A DNA stretch of 56,939 bases from JAGNLA01 sp964472265 (lineage in GTDB: Bacteria; Caldisericota; Caldisericia; JAAYUI01). The translations under genes were made by a program, and so were the position numbers. Within the stretch, counting starts at the first letter, position 1. Each line of letters opens with the position of its first letter. The stretch covers positions 1 to 56,939 of the forward strand of contig CAYYJO010000003.1 in the NCBI GenBank assembly GCA_964472265.1. The letters run 5' to 3'. This document shows, piece by piece, positions 47,145-55,699 of this stretch. The notes under the pieces were generated by a model that saw only the letters and a program-made list of their open reading frames with translations, did not search any database and was not told the origin of the DNA.

Positions 47145-47669
47145 ATGGAACTCACGCTTGGCGATGTTTTGATCCCTTCACGGGAGATCGGTTCAAAGGT
47201 TTCTTTCCTGGCTGGCAGGATTGCCGAGGAATATGGCTGCGAACTGCCGGTTTTTGTTGCTCTTCTGACCGGCTCGTTCATTTTCTGTTCTGACCTTGTC
47301 AGGCAATTCAACCAATCAATACAGGTCTGCTTCATAAAAGCCAGCTCCTACAGCGGAACATGCACAACCGGAAAGGTGACGGTCACAGGTCTTGACGGAC
47401 TGAACCTCAAGGATCAAAGGGTGCTCATTGTTGAGGACATCGTTGACACAGGACTGACGTTAAATTCAGTCGTGGAAAGCATAAAACAAAAATCTCCAAA
47501 GGATGTCAAAGTAGTGTCGCTGCTTGACAAGCCGTCACGGAGGAAGGTTGATTTCACGCCTGACTTTGTGGGTTTTTCAATCCCGGATTTTTTCGTGGTT
47601 GGATACGGGCTTGACTGCAACGAACAATACAGGAACCTTCCTGACATACACCAGATGAGGATCGGATGA
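47145..47669 (+). CDS. hpt: Hypoxanthine(-guanine) phosphoribosyltransferase
   Basis: Purine salvage enzyme that makes IMP or GMP from hypoxanthine or guanine and PRPP. The 174-residue length is normal. The PRPP-binding motif VLIVEDIVDTGLTL lies at 93-106, with LTGSFIFCSDLVR for the first loop and KASSYSGT for the flexible loop. DFFVVGYGLDCNEQYRNLP is the typical C-terminus. It lies between tilS and ftsH, the common bacterial order, and its stop overlaps the ftsH start as ATGA. Confidence 0.95.
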   Translation: MELTLGDVLIPSREIGSKVSFLAGRIAEEYGCELPVFVALLTGSFIFCSDLVRQFNQSIQVCFIKASSYSGTCTTGKVTVTGLDGLNLKDQRVLIVEDIVDTGLTLNSVVESIKQKSPKDVKVVSLLDKPSRRKVDFTPDFVGFSIPDFFVVGYGLDCNEQYRNLPDIHQMRIG

Positions 47670-49483
47670 AACAGAACAAACAGGACGCTTTCAGACCATA
47701 CTTGCCATTCATTATCATTGTTGGCATAGCAATTTTACTTTACTTTGCATTCAGCTTCATGGGCAAGCCGCAGGTGGACACGATTTCCTACAGCGACTTT
47801 ATGACAGCTCTGAACGGAAACAAGATCAAATCGGTCAACATTGACCCTTCAAACTACGCGGTAACCGGCGAGTACACCTCAGACACCGGGAAAACCAGCT
47901 TTGAAGTCGTCATTCCACCTGAGCTTGTTGAAAAAGTGACCAAAGACATTGAAACCAGGGCGATAAAAATCAGCTTTGAGGCACCGAGTGAAAACTTCTT
48001 CCTTATATTGCTGACAAACATTGGCCCATTCATCCTCATTCTCGTCTTTTGGTTCTTCATGATGAGATCAATGCAAGGCTCCGGAAACCAGGTGTTTAAC
48101 TTTGGCAAGTCCAAAGCCAGGCTGTTCCTTGACGACCGCCCGAGAATAACCTTCAAGGACGTTGCCGGAATCCCGGAGGTCAAGGAGGAACTCAAGGAAG
48201 TGATTGATTTCCTCAGGGAGCCTAAGCGTTTCACGGCAATGGGCGCAAAGGTTCCAAGGGGCGTTCTGCTTGTTGGCCCTCCAGGTTGTGGAAAAACCTA
48301 CATCAGCCGTGCCGTTGCAGGCGAGGCGAAGGTTCCGTTCTTCTCAGTGTCTGGTTCCGAGTTTGTTGAGATGTTCGTCGGTGTTGGCGCATCCAGAGTC
48401 CGTGACCTTTTCGACCAGGCAAAGCGCTACGCTCCTGCGCTCATCTTCATCGATGAGATCGATGCTGTCGGAAGACAGCGTGGAGCAGGTCTTGGTGGTG
48501 GCCACGATGAGCGTGAACAGACCCTCAACCAGTTGCTTGTCGAGATGGACGGATTTGAACCGAACGCCGGAGTCATAATCATTGCTGCAACCAACAGACC
48601 CGACATTCTGGACACTGCGCTTCTCAGACCGGGAAGGTTTGACAGACGCGTGGTGATCGATATGCCAACCCAGATGGAGCGTGAGGCGATTTTGAAGTAC
48701 CACTCCAGAAACAAGCCAATGGCAGACGATTTCGAGATAGAAACCATCGCCAAGCGCACAGCCGGTTTCTCCGGCGCCGACCTCGAAAATCTTCTCAACG
48801 AAGCGGCAATCATAGCCACAAGAAGGCAGAAAAAGAGAATCGAGCACGACGACGTTGAAGAGGCAATCGACCGTATTCTTGCCGGCCCACAGAAGAGGAC
48901 GAGAGTCCTTGGAGCTGTCGAAAAACAGAAGGTCGCCTACCACGAAGCCGGTCACGCCGTGATCATGCATGTGCTTGGCCCGGAACCGGTGCACAGAATC
49001 TCAATCGTTTCAAGAGGCATGGCTCTCGGCTACACAACCCCGCTTCAAACCGAAGACAAATACCTGAGAACCCAGGATGACCTTTCAAACACCATCTCTG
49101 GACTCATGGGCGGAATGTGCGCTGAAAAGATCGTTTTCGGCGAGATTTCAACCGGCGCAAGCAACGACATCAGAAAAGCAACCGATCTTGCCAAGAAGAT
49201 GGTCATGGAATTCGGCATGAGCAAGCTTGGGCCAGTCGCTTTTGGTAACCCACCAGAAACAGTCTTCCTTGGACGCGACTTCATGGGTCAGGCAGATCAC
49301 TCTGAAGAAACAGGCAAGCTCATTGACGCTGAGGTGATGAGAATCATCAACACTGCATCGGAAAGAGCCGCCCAGGCCATCACAAAAAATCGTGCAATAC
49401 TGGATGAACTGGTCTCAAAACTGCTCGAACAAGAGACGCTTGACGAGGACAAACTGAACGAAATCCTTTCAAAAGCTCAATGA
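47666..49483 (+). CDS. ftsH: ATP-dependent zinc metalloprotease FtsH
   Basis: Membrane-anchored AAA+ protease that degrades unfolded membrane proteins and regulatory substrates. At 605 residues it has two membrane helices (about 12-32 and 112-133) around an extracytoplasmic domain. The AAA module follows with Walker A GPPGCGKT (204-211), Walker B ALIFIDEID and the second region of homology (TNRPDILDTALLRPGRFDRR). The zinc site HEAGH is at 426-430. The start is translationally coupled to hpt, and the stop overlaps lipM as ATGA. Confidence 0.98.
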   Translation: MKQNKQDAFRPYLPFIIIVGIAILLYFAFSFMGKPQVDTISYSDFMTALNGNKIKSVNIDPSNYAVTGEYTSDTGKTSFEVVIPPELVEKVTKDIETRAIKISFEAPSENFFLILLTNIGPFILILVFWFFMMRSMQGSGNQVFNFGKSKARLFLDDRPRITFKDVAGIPEVKEELKEVIDFLREPKRFTAMGAKVPRGVLLVGPPGCGKTYISRAVAGEAKVPFFSVSGSEFVEMFVGVGASRVRDLFDQAKRYAPALIFIDEIDAVGRQRGAGLGGGHDEREQTLNQLLVEMDGFEPNAGVIIIAATNRPDILDTALLRPGRFDRRVVIDMPTQMEREAILKYHSRNKPMADDFEIETIAKRTAGFSGADLENLLNEAAIIATRRQKKRIEHDDVEEAIDRILAGPQKRTRVLGAVEKQKVAYHEAGHAVIMHVLGPEPVHRISIVSRGMALGYTTPLQTEDKYLRTQDDLSNTISGLMGGMCAEKIVFGEISTGASNDIRKATDLAKKMVMEFGMSKLGPVAFGNPPETVFLGRDFMGQADHSEETGKLIDAEVMRIINTASERAAQAITKNRAILDELVSKLLEQETLDEDKLNEILSKAQ

Positions 49484-50271
49484 ACTGGCTTTACTTAAAT
49501 CAGGGTGCTTTGAGCGGAGCCATGAACATGGCCATCGACGAGGCTTTGCTTGAACTGGCAGAGCCTGGTTCGGTCATCTTCAGGACATACACATGGAATC
49601 CGGCAACCCTGTCGCTTGGAGTTTTCCAGAAAATTTCGGATGTAAACCGTGAAGAGCTCGATAAACGCGGGTTTGGGCTGGTAAGACGGGCGACCGGTGG
49701 ACGAGCAGTGCTCCACGACAAAGAGCTGACTTATTCAATCATAATCAAAGCCCCACACCCGCTGATCGAAAAAAATGTCCTTGAATCCTACTACTATTTG
49801 TGTCAGGGGTTGGTTGAGGGTCTGAGGATGCTTGGTGTTGACGCAGCCCTGAAAAAATCCGACGATCCTTCACTTTCGACACCATCTTGCTTTGCCGCTC
49901 CCACTTTCAACGACATCGAGGCGTCAGGCAAAAAACTTGTCGGTTCAGCGCAGATGAGGAACAGGCTAGGGTTGCTTCAGCATGGTTCGATTCTCATTGA
50001 TGTGGATTTGGATGATCTTTTTGCTGTGGTAACCAAAGATGAAACTTCGGCTAAAAGGCTTGCTGACGCTGCAAAATCCAAGATTACATGCATCAATACC
50101 GAAGCCGGCAATCGGGTCAGTTTGGAAGAAGTGCGCCAAGCCGTCATTTCTGGGTTCGAGAAGTCGTTAAACGTTGGCTTTACTCCTATTGTATTTGAAG
50201 GAGAAATGGTTACCCTTTCAAATGAACTCTGCAAAAACAAGTACGGTTCGGACACCTGGACTGTGCGATAA
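49480..50271 (+). CDS. lipM: Octanoyltransferase LipM-like (lipoate-protein ligase A family)
   Basis: Transfers octanoyl groups from acyl carrier protein to lipoyl domains in lipoate synthesis. The 263-residue protein has the BPL/LPL fold with RRATGGRAVLHDKELTYS. The segment around Cys137 (PSCFAAPTFNDIEASGKK, then GSAQ and LQHGSI) matches the LipM type, where this Cys is the catalytic nucleophile, rather than ATP-using LplA. Lys152 is the conserved lysine. The gene overlaps ftsH by four bases. No lipA or lipoyl-dependent enzyme is visible nearby. An exchange role (LipL or LplA) is a less likely alternative. Confidence 0.88.
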   Translation: MNWLYLNQGALSGAMNMAIDEALLELAEPGSVIFRTYTWNPATLSLGVFQKISDVNREELDKRGFGLVRRATGGRAVLHDKELTYSIIIKAPHPLIEKNVLESYYYLCQGLVEGLRMLGVDAALKKSDDPSLSTPSCFAAPTFNDIEASGKKLVGSAQMRNRLGLLQHGSILIDVDLDDLFAVVTKDETSAKRLADAAKSKITCINTEAGNRVSLEEVRQAVISGFEKSLNVGFTPIVFEGEMVTLSNELCKNKYGSDTWTVR

Positions 50272-50280
50272 GGGGGAGTT

Positions 50281-52533
50281 ATGAAAAAAGTTGCGCTTTT
50301 ACTCGCCGTGGCATTGATTCTTTCGGGAGTCCAGTTTGCCTCTGCCTCAAACGATGACAGACTCGACTGGTACTGCTTCCAGAAAGACCCGTTCAGGAAA
50401 GGCATGGCGTTTGCAGATGAAAGCATCATCACGCCGCTGACGGTCGGTTGGGAAATCCAGCATGGCCAGAAACCGGTTGGCACAATTCTCATCACCAGAT
50501 CCATGGCAATTGTGACGGGCGAAAAAGGACTTATCGGCGCCTACTCAATCGCCGACGGTTCGCCAATTTGGAAACGCGATTTCGGAGTTGGACTCACCAC
50601 CGAAGGAACCATCATGGAAGACGTCATGACTGTCTGTCTGCCTGGCGGAAAAATCGTTGGCCTTGACACAGGAACCGGAGGATCACTCTGGGAAACTGCA
50701 GTCATTGGCGATGTCATCTCCCCACCGATCCCGTATCTTTCAAATTTCTACATCACAACAAGCGAAAAAAAGTTTGCAACAATCTCTTGCGTCAGTGGTT
50801 TTGTCTACAGCCAGATTGACGCAACCGAAAAACTTATGACACCACTGACCATCCAGATGCAGGGCGACTACAGCATTAGCCTTTATGGCGTTTCAGAGAG
50901 CAACCAGCTTGTAAAGTGGGAGTTCTTTGGCTCGAAGGTTGAGCCGGTCAACAAACTCGAAGGCAGCTACAAACTCCCGCTCATTGCCAACTCGGAAACA
51001 CTCCTGATCCCGGACATGAAGGGTTCCATCAGATGCATGGACTACATGGGACAGAAGCAGTACTGGGCGGTTGACATGGGTGGAGAAATCGCCTCCGCTC
51101 CGTGCACAATGGAATCAGGAATCTATGTCGCAGCAGCAAACAAAGCCGGTGGAATCAAGGCAATACAGATCGGAAACGGAAAACCGATTTGGGAAGTCAA
51201 GGCTCCAGGCCCAATCACACAGCCACTGATTTCAGTCGGAAGAAACGTAATAGCATTCACGGACACAGGTCACCTCATCGCCCTTTCAAACATCGATGGC
51301 ACAATTGTTTCAGACACAAATGTCAGTGAACCGTCTGTAACTCCAATGTCATACAGCACATCGTCAATTTTCTTTGGCACAAAGAGTGGAAAGATCATGT
51401 GCGTCAGGTCTTCAACCGGTGGATACAAGTTCTCGCTTGGAACCAAACTCGTTGTCGCAGCTCCGGGTACAGAAAAGACAGTCGACCTCACGCTTGAGGG
51501 TGATGGGCCAGATCAGTTTTACATCCAGGCCTATGGTTTCCCGTGCCGTTGCAAAATCAACAGAACATTTATCCCTGACACCACAATAAAGCCAGGTGCA
51601 GCCAGCACCATGAAGCTGACAATCGACCCAACCGCACCGTCAGCTGTTTACGAGGTTCAGCTTGAAGTCCGTTCGATGCAGAGTTCTTCAATAATTCTGC
51701 GCCAAAGCCTCACAATAATCATTTCAAAGCCTGAAGAGATGCTCAAGCCACAGCTCGCAGTTTCTTTGCCGGGCGACAACAAGGTGCTGCTCAAGATAGG
51801 CTACCAGAATGCAAAATTTGGTCGCTCGTTCGCAGGCATCATAACCTTCAAGCCTGAACTCCTCAAGTTCCAGTCGCTTGCCGTTGACACTTCGATTGCA
51901 AAGCTTCTGGACACCAAGATTTCAATGTACAGCTACGATGCTTCGATCCCAGGCAAGCTCATCGTTTTCTACTCGAGCAAGGACACAATCCCGGAATCAA
52001 ATCCAGTGTTTGAAGCTCTGTTCACGGTGGTTTCATCCGGTGCAGACAAATTCTCATTCACATCAGCTTCAAGAACGACAAATGGCCAGCCAATTCCGGC
52101 CGACATGATGGAAGTTCCGTATGAAGTCAAAATGATCCAGACAGAGCACATAGTTAAACTTCAGATTGGCAACCTGAAGGCAACCGTTGACGGCAAAGAA
52201 GTGGTTCTGAAGGTCGCTCCGTATGTCAACTCCGGCAAAACAATGGTTCCGCTCAGATTCATCGGCGATGCCCTCGGTGCAGAGGTCGTCTGGAATGCCG
52301 ATGAAAAGTCAGTCGTCTACAAGAACTCTCTCCCGACAGGTGCAAGAGAGATCAAGTTGTGGCTTGGAAAAACCAAGGCCCTCGTAGATGGCAAGGAAGT
52401 CGAAGTCAAGCCAGCTCCAGAATCAAAAGCTGGAAACACCTGCGTTGGTCTCTCATTCGTCTCAGCCAACTTCGGCTGCAAGACCGAGTGGGATCCAACA
52501 ACAAAGACAGTAACAATCAAGTTTTCAAAGTAA
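50281..52533 (+). CDS. Secreted PQQ-propeller protein with cohesin-like and stalk domains
   Basis: A 750-residue exported protein. Signal peptide about 1-22. A PQQ-like beta-propeller (about 30-385) has blades such as GSPIWKRDFG and GGSLWETAV. An Ig-like module (about 390-500) resembles those of the 1700-residue protein at 18631. A cohesin-like domain (about 505-625, with FAGIITFKPELLKFQSL) and two stalk repeats (about 635-750, MVPLRFIGDALGAEVVWN) complete it. No dockerin or catalytic site is seen. GGGGGAG lies before the ATG, nine bases after lipM, so it may be expressed from the ftsH operon. It is a possible surface scaffold for dockerin-bearing enzymes. Confidence 0.82.
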   Translation: MKKVALLLAVALILSGVQFASASNDDRLDWYCFQKDPFRKGMAFADESIITPLTVGWEIQHGQKPVGTILITRSMAIVTGEKGLIGAYSIADGSPIWKRDFGVGLTTEGTIMEDVMTVCLPGGKIVGLDTGTGGSLWETAVIGDVISPPIPYLSNFYITTSEKKFATISCVSGFVYSQIDATEKLMTPLTIQMQGDYSISLYGVSESNQLVKWEFFGSKVEPVNKLEGSYKLPLIANSETLLIPDMKGSIRCMDYMGQKQYWAVDMGGEIASAPCTMESGIYVAAANKAGGIKAIQIGNGKPIWEVKAPGPITQPLISVGRNVIAFTDTGHLIALSNIDGTIVSDTNVSEPSVTPMSYSTSSIFFGTKSGKIMCVRSSTGGYKFSLGTKLVVAAPGTEKTVDLTLEGDGPDQFYIQAYGFPCRCKINRTFIPDTTIKPGAASTMKLTIDPTAPSAVYEVQLEVRSMQSSSIILRQSLTIIISKPEEMLKPQLAVSLPGDNKVLLKIGYQNAKFGRSFAGIITFKPELLKFQSLAVDTSIAKLLDTKISMYSYDASIPGKLIVFYSSKDTIPESNPVFEALFTVVSSGADKFSFTSASRTTNGQPIPADMMEVPYEVKMIQTEHIVKLQIGNLKATVDGKEVVLKVAPYVNSGKTMVPLRFIGDALGAEVVWNADEKSVVYKNSLPTGAREIKLWLGKTKALVDGKEVEVKPAPESKAGNTCVGLSFVSANFGCKTEWDPTTKTVTIKFSK

Positions 52534-52557
52534 TAATTCGATAAGTTGAAATTTGGG

Positions 52558-52588
52558 AAAAGGCGCTGACTTCAAGTTGGCGCCTTTT
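52558..52588 (+). terminator. Rho-independent terminator after the 50281 gene
   Basis: Stem AAAAGGCGC / GCGCCTTTT with a 13-base loop, followed by ATTTTTTG. It ends the tilS-to-50281 unit. Confidence 0.85.
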
Positions 52589-52662
52589 ATTTTTTGTCAA
52601 CGAAAAATTATCAACTTCACGCCGGAATTTCGATTGTCAAGCTCTAAAAAATCAGTCCCCAC

Positions 52663-52691
52663 TTGCGTTTTTAATGACCGAAAATTATACT
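52663..52691 (+). promoter_or_regulatory. Promoter of the membrane protein / polyferredoxin pair
   Basis: TTGCGT, 17 bases, TATACT. The leader to the ATG at 52725 is about 27 bases and contains GGAAGGTGG. The in-frame ATG at 52674 lies between the boxes and can be excluded. Confidence 0.65.
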
Positions 52692-52724
52692 GAAAGTCAA
52701 TCATTCATAAACGGAAGGTGGACC

Positions 52725-53330
52725 ATGAGCAATACTAGCCCTGCAAAAGGGTCATTGATTCGCAACTGGTTGTGGATTCCGGTGGGTGCCATCTGCATTT
52801 TCGCCATCGTCTGGGGCGTTGTGGGCACACATTGGGTAGTCGTCGAACCGACGCTCGACAATTCCAGCAACAAAACAGGAACTGTCTCAAAGTATGACGG
52901 AACAGCATTGTCTTTCACCCTTACCACCGAAAAGGGAGACGAGTGGGCTGTATCGTTCAAGGACAGCGCAAAACTCAAGATCATCGAAGAACAAGACGGC
53001 AAAAGGGTCAAAAACGACTACAAGTTCAATGAGAAAACAGACCTTGTAAAAGACGGAATCAAAATCACGGCAACCGGCAAACAGGACAAGGAAGCCAAGA
53101 CCATCAAGGCAACAGTACTTCATATCGGAGGCGCTGAGAACATTCCGGAACTGATCACCAACTACGAGAACATGTACATCTACGGCACCGCCGACAAGCT
53201 GTGCATCGCATGCGTGGGACTCGGCGATTCTGACCTCAACAGGCTCTGGCAGATGGGTCTCATCCTTGTCGGGTTCCTGATCCTTTATTTCCTCATCACC
53301 ATTTTCACAAAGAGAAGAGGTGTGGCATGA
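52725..53330 (+). CDS. Two-helix membrane protein with extracytoplasmic OB-like domain, partner of the polyferredoxin
   Basis: A 201-residue protein. Membrane helices lie at about 14-36 and 172-195. Between them is a beta domain (about 45-140) of the DUF5666/OB type, with GTVSKYDGTALSFTLTTEKG and IKITATGKQDKEAKTIKATV. A short segment before the second helix carries CIAC, a possible metal or redox Cys pair. The function is unknown; a loose resemblance to CcmE-like OB proteins is noted but not claimed. The stop overlaps the start of the polyferredoxin gene as ATGA, so the two products probably work together in the membrane. Confidence 0.72.
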   Translation: MSNTSPAKGSLIRNWLWIPVGAICIFAIVWGVVGTHWVVVEPTLDNSSNKTGTVSKYDGTALSFTLTTEKGDEWAVSFKDSAKLKIIEEQDGKRVKNDYKFNEKTDLVKDGIKITATGKQDKEAKTIKATVLHIGGAENIPELITNYENMYIYGTADKLCIACVGLGDSDLNRLWQMGLILVGFLILYFLITIFTKRRGVA

Positions 53331-54631
53331 CAGACGCAACCACTACAGCTCCAGCACCGGCAGCAACACCGAAAAAGAAAAAACTCACTCCAGGCGAGAT
53401 GAGAATCCAGATCAGAATCTGGGTTCAGTGGGCATTCCTTGCCATTGCAGCAGGCCCTCTGTTCGTTCTGGCCCCTGTAATCAAGCAGATTCCGGCTCCG
53501 TGGTATGTCTGCTGGTCTTGCCCGACGGCAATTGCTGCATGTCCGCTCGGAACCCTCCAGCACTTCACGGCAACCGGCGCCATCTCTACTTTTGCCCTCG
53601 GCATCCTGATCCTCATCGGCGTTCTCATGGGTCGCCAGACCTGTGGCTGGACATGCCCGATGGGATTCATCCAGGAAATGCTTTACAAAGGCAAAAAATA
53701 TGTCAGCTACATCATGGGCGTGCTGGTTTTCGGAACCACGCTGTTCCTTGCCTGGTACACACCATTCATGGGTCAGATCATGCCAAAATCAGGTGAACTC
53801 TATGGACTCAGCTATCTGCTTGAATCCGGCGACATGAACAGGTTCATCATGTGGGGCATCGCTTATCTCGTGGTTGCGATTTTCTTTGGCGGAATCTTCT
53901 TCATTCCGGTCAAAAAATTCAGCATCCCGAACAACTTTGCCAACATCACTAGATGGTTCTTCTTCCTCATCCCGTTCATCCTCTTTGTCATCATCACAAG
54001 AATGGCTCCCGCAGCTGATGGTTCGGTGAAGTGGCTTGAAGGTGAAGTGTGGTGGTGCAAGATTTGTCCGGTTGGAACGTTCACAGCTGGCTTCCCGCAG
54101 ATGTACCTCCAGCTCATTCCGGACAAGGCTTATCCAGTCTTTGGCCTCACTTCAACAGCCTTCATCGGCATCTCCTCGTACCAGGGCATTTTCGGTGAAG
54201 CCAGAATCATGTACTTCATCAAGTGGACGATGTCGGTTGGACTCCTCTGGACGATGATCAGGACAGCAAGACCATTCTGCAAGGCAATCTGCCCGCTTGG
54301 AATGATTTTCTCGTTCACAAACTGGATTTCAGGCACACGCATGGTTGTCGACCAGGCAAACTGCCGTGGAAAATCATGCAACTGGTGTCTAAAGCACTGC
54401 CCAATGGATATCGCCATTTACGATGTCACGGCTCAGTGGCACTGCATCCGCTGCCTTGACTGCCTCGGCTGCCCGTTTGGCGTTGTAAAGCACGAGCTTC
54501 CGCCACTCTACTCATGGCTTGTGAAGAAAGAAGAGAGAAAAGTTGTCCCTCTCAAGACTCCAAACCCGCCAGTGAAGCCATCGTTCATGGACTGGGCAGG
54601 TCTGACAAACTACAAGCCACCACAGGCATAA
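53327..54631 (+). CDS. NapH/CcoG-like membrane polyferredoxin
   Basis: A 434-residue integral membrane iron-sulfur protein, probably an electron carrier between the quinone pool or a soluble donor and an extracytoplasmic reductase. It has about five membrane helices. The cysteine clusters are CWSCPTAIAACP, CGWTCP, CKICPVG and CKAICPLG, followed by two ferredoxin-type sets near the C-terminus (CRGKSCNWCLKHCP and CIRCLDCLGCP). The layout is like NapH / 4Fe-4S binding proteins (Fer4_5). No nitrate reductase or maturation gene adjoins, so the acceptor is unknown. The start is coupled to the upstream membrane protein, and a strong terminator follows. Confidence 0.88.
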   Translation: MTDATTTAPAPAATPKKKKLTPGEMRIQIRIWVQWAFLAIAAGPLFVLAPVIKQIPAPWYVCWSCPTAIAACPLGTLQHFTATGAISTFALGILILIGVLMGRQTCGWTCPMGFIQEMLYKGKKYVSYIMGVLVFGTTLFLAWYTPFMGQIMPKSGELYGLSYLLESGDMNRFIMWGIAYLVVAIFFGGIFFIPVKKFSIPNNFANITRWFFFLIPFILFVIITRMAPAADGSVKWLEGEVWWCKICPVGTFTAGFPQMYLQLIPDKAYPVFGLTSTAFIGISSYQGIFGEARIMYFIKWTMSVGLLWTMIRTARPFCKAICPLGMIFSFTNWISGTRMVVDQANCRGKSCNWCLKHCPMDIAIYDVTAQWHCIRCLDCLGCPFGVVKHELPPLYSWLVKKEERKVVPLKTPNPPVKPSFMDWAGLTNYKPPQA

Positions 54632-54647
54632 ACTCGATTTCAAATCA

Positions 54648-54673
54648 AACTCCCCGGTTTGTTCCGGGGAGTT
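54648..54673 (+). terminator. Rho-independent terminator after the polyferredoxin gene
   Basis: A ten-base-pair stem (AACTCCCCGG / CCGGGGAGTT) with a six-base loop, followed by TTTGTTTTTT. Confidence 0.92.
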
Positions 54674-54739
54674 TTTGTTTTTTAAAGCAGTTGATTTTCA
54701 CGCAGGTTTAGCCATGATTATTCTTATGGAGGCCGGAAT

Positions 54740-55699
54740 ATGAAAAGGTTTTTTGTATCGACTCTTCTTGCAGCGATCGTTTTGGTGGCGTTTGTCTCGT
54801 GCGGAACACCGCATGAAATTGATCTGAACCAGTCGAAATCACCTAAACCTGACGAGACAAAGGTTGCCGAAAAGGTAGCCACAGAAGGACTCACACTGAC
54901 CGATGCCAGAAGAATCGACACTGACCCACCGTTTGTTTTTGCCGGTTACGGTGATGGCCAGTCCAAGCTCCAGCTCAAGATTTTCCAGTTTGATGGTTCG
55001 AGGTTGGTTAAAACGCTTGAATCGCCAGTCTTTGAAGGCGAACAGATAAACTTCAACGCCGAGGTTGCTGAAAACCCGTGGGGCAAAACGGTTGACGGCC
55101 TTGTAATGCTGCCGGTTTCAATCTATATGGGCGGAAACGACTGGTCGAGAAACTACAACAAGATATTTACGGTCAAAGATGGCGCAGTTGTGGAACTTCC
55201 AGTCAAATGCGAACAGGGAACGGTCGCCGGTGCAATGCTTACCGACGAAAACAGGCTCGTGCTTCCGGTTTACGATTGCAGGTTCCAGTTTTTCAACGAT
55301 TTTGTGCACGCCATCTCACCATCAAGGGTTTACGTTTTCGAAATGAGCGAAACAAAGGATTCTTTTGTCAACGCCACACCAAAACATCAGGGCTACGTTA
55401 AAAAAATCATTGACGAGATAAAAAGAGAGGCTGATGAAAACAATACTGACCCACAAATTCAGGCCTCTTCGATGGTTTCGGTTTATGCCCAGGCCGAGGC
55501 TGGCCTTGTTGCTGAAACCTACATGCCAACAGTAAAATTACTCATGCAACGGTTTCCTGACGATGAGACAGTGAAGAAAACCTGGAGCCAGATTCAGGAT
55601 TCGTTTGTGAACAAAAAACCGTTCTCAACCTTTGCTCCCTGGGGTGACGAAATGGACTACAGGTGGAAACCGTTTGAGATGAAAGAGTTGGACAAATAA
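54740..55699 (+). CDS. Lipoprotein, unknown function
   Basis: A 319-residue lipoprotein. The signal MKRFFVSTLLAAIVLVAFVSC places the acylated Cys at 21. The mature part has a beta-rich segment (about 45-200, with PPFVFAGYGDGQSKLQLKIFQ) and a helical C-terminus (about 215-290), which resembles HEAT/TPR-like packing. No family is recognised. GGAGG lies before the ATG. The next lipoprotein starts on the last base of its stop codon (TAATG), so the two are coupled and probably act together. Confidence 0.75.
   Translation: MKRFFVSTLLAAIVLVAFVSCGTPHEIDLNQSKSPKPDETKVAEKVATEGLTLTDARRIDTDPPFVFAGYGDGQSKLQLKIFQFDGSRLVKTLESPVFEGEQINFNAEVAENPWGKTVDGLVMLPVSIYMGGNDWSRNYNKIFTVKDGAVVELPVKCEQGTVAGAMLTDENRLVLPVYDCRFQFFNDFVHAISPSRVYVFEMSETKDSFVNATPKHQGYVKKIIDEIKREADENNTDPQIQASSMVSVYAQAEAGLVAETYMPTVKLLMQRFPDDETVKKTWSQIQDSFVNKKPFSTFAPWGDEMDYRWKPFEMKELDK

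Noticed and set aside
46679..47335. Minus-strand frame of 218 residues over tilS/hpt
   Set aside because: It crosses two well-supported plus-strand genes and shows no motif or start signal.
53327..54631. Specific assignment of the polyferredoxin to nitrate reduction (napH)
   Set aside because: The Cys clusters fit the broad family, but no nap genes are nearby, so no gene symbol is given.
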